Source: Reticulitermes lucifugus (Eukaryota; Arthropoda; Insecta; Blattodea; Rhinotermitidae). Taken from it: 31,671 nt of DNA. A program made the translations under genes and the position numbers. The stretch spans positions 74,384 through 106,054 of the forward strand of contig JAKCWW010000542.1 of NCBI GenBank assembly GCA_026260175.1, given 5' to 3'. Below, in pieces: positions 20,226 through 31,588 of the stretch. The notes beneath the pieces are model-generated. The model was not told the origin of the DNA, did no database searches, and worked only from the letters and a program-made list of their open reading frames with translations. Each line of letters opens with the position of its first letter. Position 1 is the stretch's first letter.

Positions 20226-20480
20226 TTAGTCATTAGTAAAGTTCAATGTGATCGCCACGAGTGGCTCGAGCAACATCAAACCGTTATTCATCCTGCTGCC
20301 ACACGTTACGGGAATTTCAAGATCAATTTTTGCACGGGCCTCTCTGATCCGTGTGTTGAGCTCGTGTAGTGTCGTCGGCAGCGGGGGTCGTAGACACTGT
20401 CCGTCACATAACCTCACACAAAGAAATACGTCGGTGTCAGATCAGGCGATCTCGGAGACCATTCCGTAGGGCCCAGACGC
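20226..20480 (-). pseudogene. Tc1/mariner-type transposase remnant, C-terminal part
   Basis: Read on the minus strand, one frame with one stop gives PYGMVSEIA, then SDTDVFLCVRLCDGQC, then RPPLPTTLHELNTRIREA and KIDLEI. This follows the last part of DDE transposases of the Tc1/mariner (IS630) superfamily, where WPPRSPDLTPLDFFLWGYVK precedes a PPLPTTLHELKTRIREA-like stretch. The PPRSPDL and final catalytic region is badly altered, so it is inactive. The N-terminal and central parts are not seen. No terminal inverted repeat was found nearby. Confidence 0.7.
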
Positions 20481-22179
20481 CATTACGCCATACTTAAGAA
20501 TGTAACTACGCCTGGCGGACACAGTGCACAGCTGACTCCAGTCTCGCGCCAAATTAAAACTTTCTGAGTTATCCTTACACGTGGTTTTTATTTCGAAACA
20601 GTGCCTTAAACGAGCTGAACGTAATGCAATATTCAGTTCGGAAAAACCATTTGCGGACACTCTGTAAAGCTTGCTAAATAGAGTTTTCCTTAGCTGTAGG
20701 CACTGCAATACAGTGCGAAGTGCAAACGAAGAGGCAAATTATGTGGCTCCTAATTATTTTATAATGGATTCTAGAGAAACTAAATATGAGTGTACTAGCT
20801 GGCATAGGAACGAATTCAGTGGTGTTTCTGAACACGATGTAATGCCTAATTTCCTTAACGAGGAGTTCCGCGAACAGGTTACGAAACCTACCTGCTCTCC
20901 TGTCGCATAGAGTTTTAGTTGAACAGTTCTGCCGTTCTATTGTTATTTTATTTGTGAAACCATTACTACGCGAGTACAGTTTCTGTCTGCGCTAAAATGG
21001 CCGGATATAACAACGAAGCCTCTTCTCGTAGTCGTGTTTGTAATTGTCAGCATGTAAACAATATTTCTCATGAAAAAGTGTAGATATTATTGTGGTCTAC
21101 AAACTTACTACATTTCAAATGCCTACTTCCAGTAGTTCTTATTTGTCGCATTCAAACCGAGAATAAATAAAATTTGCGCACGATCGCAATGTTGTTATAT
21201 TACCTTGTTCAAAATACTTAATTAACATAGTTTCATATTTTTCGATGATCTGTTTTCGTCATCGTTTCAGGTCGCTAAATTAATTGTCGCTAATGTCGCT
21301 TCCTCCTTACAATTCTGCGCTTCCCCCATGTTGCTATTACCGATTGTAGGAATTAAAATTTCGACGTTGAGGTCGCCTTAAGTGGCAAATGTTCGTAACA
21401 GATTTCATCAGAATTTCTGAACATGTTCACATCCGTTGTGAGTAAGAAATTCTTGAACTAGAACCTTGTAAGAGAGAGTTTATTCATTCCTTTTCTGTGT
21501 TACTTAGTTCCAGCTAATGAACTAATTACAGCTGTATTTATGTCTGTTTGGTTTAGAACTTCGGATTTTAAATTTACTTCAGTGGCCTCTCTAATACACA
21601 CGTAAAACATGACTTTATTTGACGGTGCAGAACGAATTGCTATTTTTTTTCATGTTTTCCTAATGTGGCAATATTTTTCTTTCATTATAATTCTTTCTTT
21701 TTCTGGATTTTATTCGACATATATCTGGCTACTGTACGACTAAGGAAGTGGTTGACATTTGAGTCTACTTCACCTATAATTTGAGAGCGATGCACTTTTT
21801 TAAAATTTTCATTTTGCTTTTATTTTAATTATGGTTGCTTTTTGTAATATCATCATAAGTTATCATCACGATTATGTGAAACTAACTAACCAACCCGTCA
21901 TGTGGTTCAGGAATGAGTAACGAGTTTTAAAGTCTCTGCAAGCTCGTAGATTGCACGTGTTACAAAAATTTCATATTGCTGCATTCCGCTCCCTGACACT
22001 TCGTCTAATTAAATACTTTTAGAGTTGCGAGATTTTTGTAGCTTTCTTAGATTACAAGTATGCGTTCACGTATGCCTCCGTTGTTCTTTTATTAATGCAA
22101 TGTGTAAATACTCATTTCTTTTTCTATGTTATTACATATTATACAAAGATCATGTAACTAGATCATATATTCATACTTC
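20481..22179. other. No recognisable gene
   Basis: Frames of 60-90 codons occur without recognised motifs. Sequence near 20550-20600 (aactttctgagttatcctta) faintly recalls the end of an insect DNA transposon but could not be confirmed. From 20950 on the sequence is AT-rich and featureless. Confidence 0.45.
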
Positions 22180-22440
22180 TTTTCTGTGCCGCAACATCCC
22201 AACTCGCGCCTAGGCTGCCTCATTTTTTATGTTTGTGGATTACACACAATTAGACACTAAAATACCCGGTACGACTCCCCTGAACGAGTGATCAGCTCGT
22301 CACAGAGGCCGCTACCTACGCAACACACAACAAACATTTTACACGAGAACATCCATGCCTTCAGCGGGATTCGAACCCGCGGCCTCAGCAATCGAGGGGC
22401 CGCAGAACCACGCCTTAGACCGCACGGCCACCGAGATCGG
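22180..22440 (-). mobile_element. Complete tRNA-derived SINE (type B)
   Basis: On the minus strand the head begins ccgatctcggtggccgtgcg at 22440. Box B GGTTCGAATCCC lies at 22366-22377. The body, about 22220-22365, contains tgttgtgtgttgcgtaggta and gacgagctgatcactcg. The 3' end reads tgaggcagcctaggcgcgag then ttgcggcacagaaaagaag. The antisense-free frame through it gives CGLRR and RVRIPLKAWMF, a translation often met in insect genomes because this SINE type is common. A possible weak duplication (tcatatatt/tcatacata) flanks it. It is the best reference copy in the window. Confidence 0.85.
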
Positions 22441-24747
22441 CAGTCATACATAATGACACGCAAATGAATTAATATTATCTGCATACAAGAAATTTAAATA
22501 AATTAAGGTTAGTTAAATATTAGTTAAGTGAATAATGCACTTGAGAGTCACCTACATAAGAAGTCAGTACGTGAAAACATACTGTGACTTAAATAAAGCT
22601 CTTTTGTATGTGGTTTTGGATGGGACATCAATATTATTATATTATTTACCCAGAAAATGCTATTGCTCTTTGTTTTTATTAATCCCGCTTGATAGGCAGC
22701 CTCATGTCTGGCATAGTGCGTCGCATAATTACTAGAGCAGTTGGATGCCACAACCCAGTGAGGATGTCCTGTGCTCTTATCAACATCATTTCCTGTTGCC
22801 CGACTGAAGTCAGTTAAATAAGTTATGTGTCTAGACGACCAGAAGGTGACAGAATTTACTTGACCATTTGAAGTAGTTACTGTTGTGCAGTAGTTATTAA
22901 ATACACAGCACCGCCAGCAGCGCTGTGCCTTATATTCCCGGAATTCCACTCCTCCAATTGTTCCAGAAGTAGCTCTTTTTAGCGAAATGGACACGGTTCG
23001 TCTCCTTTGTCCAGTCTGGAAGAGGAAAGGAGACGAAGTGCCAGAATGCTGAGACTGCAGCTTAAGAATTATGACGTTCATTTCATTGGAAGTTAATATT
23101 CAGTAGGGTGTAATTAATGTAACTGGTTACTCTAGGGAAGGTTACAGTTCCACTCAAAGATGTCGTCGGATTCACACACTTAAAACAAAATTGCATTACT
23201 TAGCAACAGTAATTGAAACGCGTCACGATTCTCAGGCTTACAGGAAGTCCATGTGATTGCATAAAGTGAAGCAGAATGTTCGCTAAATTGCTTCCAGTAC
23301 TGTCGCAGTAATCATATTAACGCTAAGTACTTTTACAAAATTCGATTCAAATATCTTTATTGAGCACTACGTTTGCTAATACATCAAAACACATCAAAGT
23401 GTGATATTTTACATTATTTGAACTGGAAGCGCAAATTATGACGTTCTTGTTTCTCGATGTACCATCTAATCTTCCGCCATTTGAATGGGCATTTATGTTA
23501 ATGATTTTCAAACTTTGTTTTGGGACAAGTATGTGTAATGATATGGTTACCAGCAACTCAGCACACAGCCTTTGAGTGTATTTAACCCCCTAGAAAAACA
23601 GTGCAACACTGAACAACTCTGGTAACGAATGTCATCAAACGGTGGGCGTATGTATTCGAGTCGTTCATAACCGAGGAGCAAACCCTCATCCTGTAAATTG
23701 TGTGTGTTTTATTCCACAGCACAAACACGTGCTTAAATTGATTACGAAGTGAAGAACCATGAAACAAAAATTCGCTATTGACAGTAAGCGATGAAATATT
23801 GGTGACGAAATGTATCATCAGTGCAGTAAAATGTACTGTACATGTGTTCCACAGGGAGACAGTTCGACGCAGGAGACCCAACAGCTGCAATTTGGAGCTG
23901 CTGAAAACGTAAAGTGCATTCAGAGTAGAGTGGAAACACACACAGCATATAACGAGGGCACACATACATACAGAGTGAAAAGGCTTTCACAGGATGCCAT
24001 ACGCGCCAGGTCACTCAGAACACACGAAATATTTATCATTCTGATCGACAACAGAACTACTGATTTGATTCGTTTGAAGTAAAGACTGATGAAATCGCTA
24101 GTTCTTTTATGGTTTTTCCTTAAAAATTGTTGTACTGGAATAATAAAATTTTTGTTTATTATGTTAAGTTAGTTCGTTGATGGGATGTTGTGAACACGGA
24201 AATTAACTTTCGGGTTCCGTAAAATGCGTGAAAATTGCTTGACCGGTAAGCTTCTTGAAAAGACTTCTGCTATTTGGATGTAAACTTGGAGCTTCTTTAT
24301 TACGATAATCTTACGAATGTATTCTTCCGTCCATCATTCATTCTGTACTGATTATCTTACCCATTAAATGTCTGCCATGCAACGAAATTGTGAACGAACG
24401 ACGAAAATACATTTTTCGTTATAAAAGCCGGTTATAACGACCCAATAGCAAAACCAGATGCGTAGAAACGGATAATAAGAGACTAAAAGGTTTTGTGTAG
24501 ATCTGTAAGTAAAAAATGGATCTTCTTGATGTCAAAGCATTGTTCTGTTTAACGAAGAGCTACACGTCCGGTGAATAACATTATGTGTCTTAGTTCCGTG
24601 TAAGGAATAGAGCAAGATCACCTTATTGCACCTGTGTTTGTGTTAGTGCTTCCATCTGCGTATATGCCAAATTTTAAAACACGAAAAAAACGATCTAATG
24701 TGTACTATTGCGGTGTGTAACAAGAGTGTAAATCTGGGATCTTTGAA
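22441..24747. other. No recognised gene; contains the longest open frame
   Basis: A minus-strand frame of 177 codons runs 23081 to 22548 and another of 127 codons 23965 to 23582. Neither has a recognised domain. The first has a mixed composition with Cys and His scattered (RCWRCCVF, HYARHEAAY) and could be a degraded transposon protein or chance. No promoter, splice pattern or homologous copy elsewhere in the window supports either. Confidence 0.4.
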
Positions 24748-25225
24748 GTATTCATGTATTCTTTCATTAATTAATTCATTCTGTAGTCTGCCCTACGACA
24801 GGTCCATAGTCTCTTCCAAAGCGAGTTCTCCACAGAGTGCGATCTAGTGCTTCCTCTTGCAACTTCCATTGTCTACTCTTTTCCTTAAGTTTTTCTCTGT
24901 TTTTTTGGAAACAAACTGTCCAGGAAAAGTAATAATGTGGTAGATTTTCCATTTGCTTTCCACATCGCAGTCCAGCAGCCGTTGAAACCACTGTGGTCAC
25001 GCCTGTTGCTACACGATCATGATCCGTCTCGAGCATCATTTGCTCTGTGCTTCAGGTCACTAATGACTTCGCTGCTGCCGGCATCAGAGGGATTTGTATC
25101 GGAGTTCCCTTCTCCTCCTAGGCACCTGTCTTCGTCTGGTTCGCACCGTCTTGATCTGTCCGGCTTGGGAGACCCCACTGGTAGCAATACTACCGCCTGC
25201 TTAGCTATGAAGTATACGTAATTCG
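24748..25225 (-). pseudogene. LINE 3' end fragment, second type
   Basis: On the minus strand the frame ends KLQEEALDRTLWRTRFGRD followed by YGPVVGQTTE. I recognise this as the C-terminal end of another insect LINE, where ALDRTLWRTRFGRGYGPVVR is usual. After the stop comes a tail of gaattaattaatgaaag type, a decayed short repeat. Farther upstream (to 25225) pieces such as GSPKPDRSRRCEPDED and LGGEGNSDTNP appear in other frames and probably belong to the same element. There are frameshifts. Ends and target duplication are not visible. Confidence 0.6.
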
Positions 25226-26069
25226 CAAAGCTGTTCTTCGAGATTTTGCAAATTTTGGCATTTTAGACCATTCACTGCACTTAAAAACGTTTCTTCGCAT
25301 ATACCTTCAACTCGAAGAAAACTGAAAACCCTAGCGAATAGGACAATTAAAACCCAGATTAACTAGGAACAAAATAATTAATATAACTTTACTAAGAATG
25401 TAACATCGACCAACACTGCTGCAAATTTGTTGAAACTGCACAATATTATAAATTGTTTCTTCTTATATTTTATTACATATTCTCCATCCCAGATTGTTTT
25501 CAGATGGACAGAGTTGTATAGGCCTATTTAATTAGTTGTACACTCTATGACATAACGTAATTATTTTTTAAGTTTCAAGCACTTTATAAGAATCTTCCTA
25601 ATTCTGCTTGAGTTTCATGTCAAGTGGAAGTTAAATTATACGCCTAGGAACAATATTAAACGTATCTGACATCTTGTAGTTAGAGCTCCAGTATCTCATT
25701 TTAAGCAAAGCCAATGAGTAATTACAGACGTGAAACTTGCGCACGGACAGACATAAGCCTATACCCAAATTATGCTTTAATGTAACTCACTTCCTACAAA
25801 TAGCGCATAAAATATTGTTGACGCCACTCATTCGGTTTACTACTACGTAAACTCCGTCTTGTGTAAGGAAAATTCCATTTTCTTATCAATTCTTATTGAT
25901 ATCGTTTCGGCCACAGGTTGATTAACGACACTGTTCCGGTTTAAGAGTCAAAGAAGAGGAAGTTATTGGGTGTGAACTAGAAGCATAGATGAGGAAACTG
26001 TTACAGTATACTGTCCACTTCACTCTCGTAAAATAACAGTGGAACATTTCGCGTCAATACTGTAACCGA
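25226..26069. other. AT-rich sequence without recognisable feature
   Basis: No coding or repeat signal recognised. Confidence 0.5.
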
Positions 26070-26365
26070 GTAAAGGTAAATGTCAAGTAGACCTTGCCCA
26101 CTCTCAGGCCGTATATATGTGCGGAGGTACATAACCACTCATTCTTAACGCCGGCATAGGTGAAGGTGAGTGGGCAGCTTAACACTCCAGCAGCTTTATC
26201 GTCGAAGAAAGGGCCGGTACCCATTGAGTAGGAGGATTGTAAGCCGGAGCCGGTCTGGAAGCGTTAGAGGACATAAATATCTATTGTCCCTGCCAGGAAT
26301 CGAAAACAATCCCCGGTCATCTAGAGCGTAGCCTGCTAATAATTCCGAAAAAAGGGATAGTTGAA
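26070..26365 (-). mobile_element. tRNA-derived SINE (type A), diverged
   Basis: On the minus strand the tRNA-like head holds caggctacgctctagatgac and a box B-like tttcgattcctgg. The body has ctactcaatgggtaccgg, matching ctgtgcaatgggtaccgg of the copy at 29692, and the tail is gacatttacctttactcgg. The first box A region is altered. Limits are approximate and no target duplication was identified. Confidence 0.7.
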
Positions 26366-27039
26366 GTGGGTACGTCCGCAAAATTGACCAGAGGTGTTAA
26401 TCTATCGCTTTAAATATCTTGCTGCTGCTGTGAGGTTAGAGGAAACGTTGAAGGATATATCATGTAGCGAGGACATAAATAAATATCGTTTCATAGAGCG
26501 CCTACTGACTATAGATTACTTGTTCACTGACTACATGTCAGAACATTAGTTAATAATTGCCTGATGCATACTAAATCTGGTGTCTGGGAAGTAAGAAAAT
26601 CTAGCAAGATATTTTGTTACTGAAGTCAGATTATCACAGATATTTGTTATTTTATTACAATGAATTAAACGCTGATGTTACTTCATGTCAAATGCGGGAT
26701 AGAAATTCTTTATTAAGGTCCTCTTTAGGACCTAGATTACAACAGAGGTACTCGGTCAGAGAGGCCGTTCCAAGAGCAGCATATATGAATCGAATACTGC
26801 CAAATACGAGTTATGCCTTTCCCACTAGATCAAAAAATTGTCATACCCATGTATGACGTATGACGTATGAGGATATGTTCCTCGGAAAGATCTGTTTTTA
26901 ATAGACGTTGACAAGAAGTCACTGGACTCGTCACAGGTTTTAACCGTTACACCTTTACGAACAGACATTCGATCAGCTGTATCTTTTGCATTGAGAAGTG
27001 AACTGAACAGTGTACAACTACTGCTGTATAGCTGGTATA
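26366..27039. other. No recognisable feature
   Basis: No gene, RNA or repeat family recognised. A short direct repeat tatgacgtatgacgtatga lies at about 26852-26871. Confidence 0.45.
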
Positions 27040-27090
27040 AGCCGGGATAGCTCAGTCAGTATAGTGACTGGCTACAAACTTCATGGCCAC
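27040..27090 (+). mobile_element. SINE head fragment (type A)
   Basis: gccgggatagctcagtcagt followed by atagtgactggctacaaac matches the 5' tRNA part of the type A SINEs. Box B and the body are absent, so this is a truncated copy. Confidence 0.65.
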
Positions 27091-27739
27091 AATTGATTGG
27101 CAGCAGTGGCAGACTTTTTCTCTTTGTCAACACGTTTAGACTGACTGGGACACTCAGCACCGCACAATTTAGAACACAAAAATTTCCACACCGAATGAGA
27201 AAAATGTTTGCACAGAGTAGAGTACTGAACGTGTCGAAGGGTGGAATAGGACTGAATGGGCAAACAAGAAAAATCCGATGCGTACTAAGCGGAGTATTGA
27301 ACGCTATCCCTTACACTTTATCGCCGTTATAAGTGCAGGCATTAAATAATGCCAGCTCATTTTTAAGTACTTCGTTCTGTGTCTCGGTCCACAAGAAGGC
27401 AGATTGTTTTGTGTGCTTGCAGGAGTGAGAAGTGCAAATCGGTTTAAAGCAAGTCCATGTTCGCAGTAGCAATAATTGTCTTGAATACTGCCGTGGAGCT
27501 AGCACTGGACTGTCCCCAAATTAGCTTCCAATTTTACGGTGTCCTTCCCATTCTTAAGACCTCTCGTCTTGATCGCCTAATTGTGCGTCGCTGCGCGCCA
27601 TTAATACTGTCTGTCTTCTTGAATGCAAGAGTAGTACAAGAGTTTGTCAGAAAACATATTTTTTTCTCCATGGATCGTCTGACAGAATATGGGAATCTGC
27701 AGTAGACATATTGCTTGCATGCGTTGCGAAGACACTTGG
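27091..27739. other. No recognisable gene
   Basis: Overlapping frames of 60-82 codons on both strands carry no recognised motif. Confidence 0.4.
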
Positions 27740-27870
27740 ACTGTTTGACCCTTGCAGTTGGGACCGATAGGTTGTCCCGAAACGTCGGTAAGAAACTACT
27801 ATTCTACGCTGCGTAAAATCCAAAGTAGCGCAGATCTCATTTACATTGCGGCAGAAGCCTGAAGTCACAC
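27740..27870 (+). repeat. Dispersed repeat, probable retroelement end
   Basis: The stretch gttgggaccgataggttgtc, then ccgaaacgtcggtaagaaac, then gcgcagatctcatttacat and gcggcagaagcctgaagtc corresponds to a repeat I associate with cockroach or termite sequence. It contains a 5-bp stem GGGAC/GTCCC followed by GAAAC, similar in layout to the motifs at 8890 and 10241; the element class is not certain. Confidence 0.5.
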
Positions 27871-27934
27871 ACTAATGAGTTTTGTTATAGGCTCAGTAAT
27901 TACTTACGAAAGAAGTTGGCATTTGAAATTTAGC

Positions 27935-28375
27935 CAGCAGCGTCACACATGGAGGCATTTTTGAGAAGCTGCTAGTCGCTCAGCTGATCAAGAAACTTCC
28001 CGGTTTTTGTAGAACGCTCAGGTTTATTACAGTGTTCAGAAGATCCCACAACAGATTTGCATCATTCCTTAGCATCCATATTAATAATGTTTTCCCATTC
28101 AAATGCTCCATTTGGTTTCATCTGTTCAGGGTTTACTACTAAATTTTTGTTTGCATTTCCTAACCCTCCCTTCATGCCACACGTCTCGCCCATGTTAAGA
28201 TTCTTGATGTGATATATTAATAATATCTGGTGAAGGCGTATATTATGAAGTTCCTCATTATGCGGGTTTCTCCAGCCTTCTCTCATTTTCTCAAACTTAG
28301 ATTCAAATATTCAACTTAGCTCTCTGTCTTCACTCATAAAAGTAAAGGGAACAGTCATAGAATGAGAGATATTTT
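27935..28375 (-). pseudogene. LINE C-terminal and 3' end fragment
   Basis: On the minus strand, from about 28315, it reads IFESKFEKMREGWRNPHNEE, then IKNLNMGETCG, GNANKNLVVNPEQ and ENIINMDAKE (stop near 28062). This follows the LINE order FGPK, GWRKLHNEEL, IKSRRMRWAGHVA, RNAYRILVGKPEG and DNIKMDL with many substitutions. After the stop, nucleotides ttctgaacactgtaataaac, then agtttcttgatcagctgagc, match the LINE 3' end. Sequence up to 28375 probably covers the upstream YGCETW..L region. It is the same LINE type as at 6780, 8230 and 10781, in opposite orientation. Confidence 0.75.
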
Positions 28376-28729
28376 AAGCCGAATAGCAGGAAATTTCTCA
28401 AAGTTTGTATACTTAAATTTTTTCTTCATGTGTGCAGTTTTCGTGTGTTAATTCCTAGATGCATAAAATATATCTCATCTTCGAAGGATTTATTAGCTAT
28501 TTCGTATTATAATTTCATTCTATATTCTGATGACAAAACGCGATCCTAGGCCTATCGTATTTTCTCCGTGTTTACATGTTTACCTTTATCCTTATTAGTG
28601 CCTTTTAGTCTGTGGCTTTCTTTGTGGTACGGTATTTGTTTTTCGCCGAATAAATATCACCAACACGAACCAGGAGCTAATTTGTCGCATCATATCAAAT
28701 ACCTCCTGATTTTCTTCAACCTCTTTAAG
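28376..28729. other. No recognisable feature
   Basis: AT-rich spacer between two minus-strand LINE remnants. Confidence 0.5.
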
Positions 28730-29527
28730 ATCATCATCGTTATCATCATTTCAGTGACAGGTCTCGTGACCCGTTCTGGTCTCGACACCGCAATCCTGAA
28801 GTCTCTTTAATGAACGTCCTGGGTTTCTTTTTCTTGCTGGTTTATACTCGTACTTCATGACAGCGTTCGGGAGTCTCGGTCTGTCCGTTCTGCGAACATG
28901 ATGTAGCTATTTGTATTTATAGGTGCTGATTTTTCCCAGACTGGTTGTGTTTTAAGTTCTTTCAAATTATCTTGGTTTATCGTTTGGTCAAACAGCGTGT
29001 ATTTTGCTGTTTACCTCAAAAATTTCAATGTTGCTGCTGTGATTCTCGTTAAGTTCCACTGCTCTACAGTGGGGTGAGTATTGCTAATGTGTTGTATAAT
29101 CGTAGTCTGGTTTGCTTCTAAACTTTGAAAGGTTTTGTAACTTGATTGATGATCCCGTTATCTGTAAAATCCTTGTTACTTAGATTGTAACATCTTTTTC
29201 ATATGACAGTGTGCATCCCAAGTAACTGTACGTGTTGATTTGTTCTGTTGTTTCGTCATTAATTACTGTCTTGCCTTTTATGGTCCTCTTCCTCTGAATG
29301 CCATTATTTTAGTTTTGTTGTTTGCAATCCTTGGTCGATATCTTTATATCATATTCTCTAGTTTGTGTGCAGACATTTTCAATTAGGTTTCTGTTTCTGC
29401 TATTATTACCTGATCATGTGCAAAAAAAAAGGTTTTTATTTCTTTATTTCTTGTTATTTATATCCCCTTCTTTTGTCTGTGTTTCATTCTTCAATTATCT
29501 CGTTTATTTGCATGTTGAATAGTGTTG

Positions 29528-29549
29528 GAGAGAGAGAGAGAGAGAGAGA
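29528..29549. repeat. (GA)n microsatellite within LINE coding sequence
   Basis: About eleven GA units. On the LINE strand they read as CTCTCT and replace the serine-leucine codons of the QGCSLSP motif. Confidence 0.95.
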
Positions 29550-29679
29550 AACCTTGACCTGCCCCTTTATTAATTTCTACTGATTGTGTTATTTGGCCAT
29601 TTAATGTTATTTTTATCTCATTATGTTTGTATATCCTGAGTTGTGCTGAAAGTGACAGGTCAGGGATGTTTATGTGATG

Positions 29680-29992
29680 TGTTGAATAGTGCGGGGTCGG
29701 GATAGCGTAGTCAGTGTAGCAACTCGCTACGAGCTGGACGGTCCGGGGATTGAATCCCGGTGGGGGCGATTTTTTCAACGCCCGTCCAGACTGACCCTGG
29801 GGCCTACCCAGCCCCCTGTGCAATGGGTACCGGGTCATTTCCGGGGGTAAAGCGGCCGGGACGTGGCGTTGACCAGCCACCCCCATCTAGCGCCGAGGTT
29901 AAAGAAAGAGTAGAACTACAACTCTACTCCCCCTCTGGGCCTTCATGGCCTCTTCTAGGGTGAACTGTACCTTTCACCTTTAGTGGATAGTG
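29680..29992 (+). mobile_element. tRNA-derived SINE (type A) inside a LINE
   Basis: The body is 29692-29980. The head is cgggatagcgtagtcagtgt with a box B-like region ggggattgaatcccgg. The body contains caatgggtaccgggtcattt and tctagcgccgaggttaaag, and the tail is tgtacctttcacctt. Flanks TGTTGAATAGTG (29680-29691) and TAGTGGATAGTG (29981-29992) match at 9 of 12 positions, a plausible decayed target duplication. It lies in the opposite orientation to the LINE it interrupts. This is the best full type A copy. Confidence 0.85.
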
Positions 29993-30310
29993 TGAGACTG
30001 TTCACTTGGTCAAGTGTATTCTCGTAGTCCAAAAACAAAAAATAAATTTAAATTTAGTTCTCTCCTTTTTCTAATATTAGCTTTAAGCTAAATTCTGCAT
30101 CTTCTCATGATCTTCTACTACGGAATACGCACTGGGTTTCCAATAACAATTTTTCCGAATGTAGTTTTAATTCCCCTTTTTAATATCTTTGCATATATTG
30201 TAAAATATGTGTTCAATAAACTGATACCTTCCTAAGATGAAGTTTATAAACATTGGTGAGAAATTCAGCTACAATCACTAATGAGATATGAGGTTTCCAC
30301 GGGTATACAT

Positions 30311-31011
30311 CTTGAATGTAATTTCTGAATTTAATTTTTGAATGGACTGGTGCATGTAAATTCCGTACTTAAAATGGCGTTCCCTACATGTATTTTTCAA
30401 AGTAACTGAAATTTTCAAGACACTTTATAATTGTGGAAAGGAAGTCTAGTATAAATATTTTACTGTTCCCATAAGAGAAAGATTATGGCTTAAATCTTCC
30501 TTCTTCTAACAACATCTTTATTTTCTTGCTTAAGGCATTGTAACCGAAACTACTTCTTTATGAAAGAATAACTTTGTCAACTATTTGCGACCACCTGCAT
30601 TGCTTAAAATTCCTTCACACTACTGTGCATTCACAGCAGCACTCATGTCACCGGTTTTCTTGCGCACTTGGTATGAATATAAATACGGAACTGGATTTCC
30701 TTTTTCTTGACATCTTTCTTACTTCCGTCCAGTCTCTTAATGGATGCTCTTGATAGACATTCTCTTCTCGTTGCAGCCTCAAATTAAGCCTGTACATTCC
30801 GAACTCTGAGCAAGCAGGTAATCCTGCCTCGCCGGTCTGACACATAGGCCTACATGTGCGCTACCTGATTTTCCATTCCTCAATAGCAGATATTGTCACA
30901 CGTGTCAGAAAAACCTTTATTCTTTCCCCTGAGATAAAAAAGTTTGATCTTCGTGTCCTTTATTTTATTCATTCTTTGTTTATTTAACGACGCTTTTAAT
31001 AGTGACAGACA
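30311..31011. other. Unassigned sequence
   Basis: The nearest part may include more of the LINE ending at 30310, but I cannot follow it. Near 30972 tttatttaacgacgct recalls a common insect repeat, too short to call. Confidence 0.4.
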
Positions 31012-31285
31012 GAGGTAAAGTTTTCGATGTGTTTAACTAAGTAACACGTTATGAAGTTATAAAGGGCAGTAGATCTCAATGCATTTATAACTTCAGCAAT
31101 TGGATCTGAGTGGCCAGCTTCACATCCATGTCGCTTTACCGCCGGGGAGAAGCCTCCGATACCCACTGAACAGGAGGCTGGGTGGGCCCCAGAGCAGGTC
31201 TGGACGCTATGGAGAAGGGAACCATCTCTTGACACTGGAACGAATCAAAATCCGCCTCCACGGCGTCCCGCTCTTAGCGTAATCA
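31012..31285 (-). mobile_element. tRNA-derived SINE (type A), diverged head
   Basis: On the minus strand the body reads gtccagacctgctctggggc then gttcagtgggtatcgg and ggcggtaaagcgacatgg, matching the type A copies at 26070 and 29692; the tail near 31012-31025 is aactttacctctgtctgtc. The head is decayed, with a box B-like ttttgattcgttcc at about 31252-31265. About 40 bp before the tail is atypical, so there may be an insertion or rearrangement. Confidence 0.7.
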
Positions 31286-31305
31286 GGCCCGCTCAACCCG
31301 TAGCT

Positions 31306-31331
31306 CGCGGGCAAGTGATGTGTTGCCCGCG
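31306..31331. other. GC-rich 9-bp hairpin
   Basis: CGCGGGCAA, an 8-base spacer and TTGCCCGCG pair perfectly. Nothing around it suggests a function. Confidence 0.75.
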
Positions 31332-31588
31332 GAGACGTTTGAAACGAGTAAACGCTTTTAAACCTTTATCTGGCAAAGCCGAGATAGAACACAAGAATAA
31401 TTTTGAAAACCTGTAACCTGTTTATGGATACAATTATTACATTACTAATTTGTTGCATAAAAATGTGCAAAAAATAGCGACACCCTAGACTAGGTTATGA
31501 ATTGCATTTTTTAAAAATACATTTTTCATATTTTTATCAGCATGTTTTTATTGCACATGATGTACAGACAAATACGCAGGTAAAAGTA
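31332..31588. other. No recognisable feature
   Basis: AT-rich sequence up to the element at the right edge. Confidence 0.45.

Larger units (their letters stand above)
28730..30310 (-). pseudogene. Decayed LINE reverse transcriptase, split by a SINE
   Basis: Read on the minus strand from 30310. Upstream of the SINE: nucleotide-level similarity to the RGISLLNTTYKIYAK part, then WTTRIHLTK near 30000, where DYEKAFDKVN is usual. Downstream of the SINE: KITLNGQITQSVEINKG, then GQGFSLSLSLS (the QGCSLSPTLFN motif disturbed by repeat expansion), then FAHDQVIIAE (29424-29395), where the catalytic FADD has its first Asp changed to His, then TVINDETTEQINTYSYLGC, and finally LKRLQD near 28810. The order is that of a non-LTR reverse transcriptase of another type than the LINE at 10781. 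Frameshifts and stops show it is inactive. The tail is rich in gatgat units. Confidence 0.75.

Noticed and set aside
20550..20640. Possible DNA-transposon end
   Set aside because: Only a loose resemblance from memory; no inverted partner or duplication seen.
22257..22484. 75-codon minus-strand frame with an RVRIPLKAWMF stretch
   Set aside because: It is a translation of the type B SINE, not a protein gene.
23582..23965. 127-codon minus-strand frame
   Set aside because: Hydrophobic and cysteine-rich in an irregular way, no recognised domain, overlapped by another frame; treated as chance.
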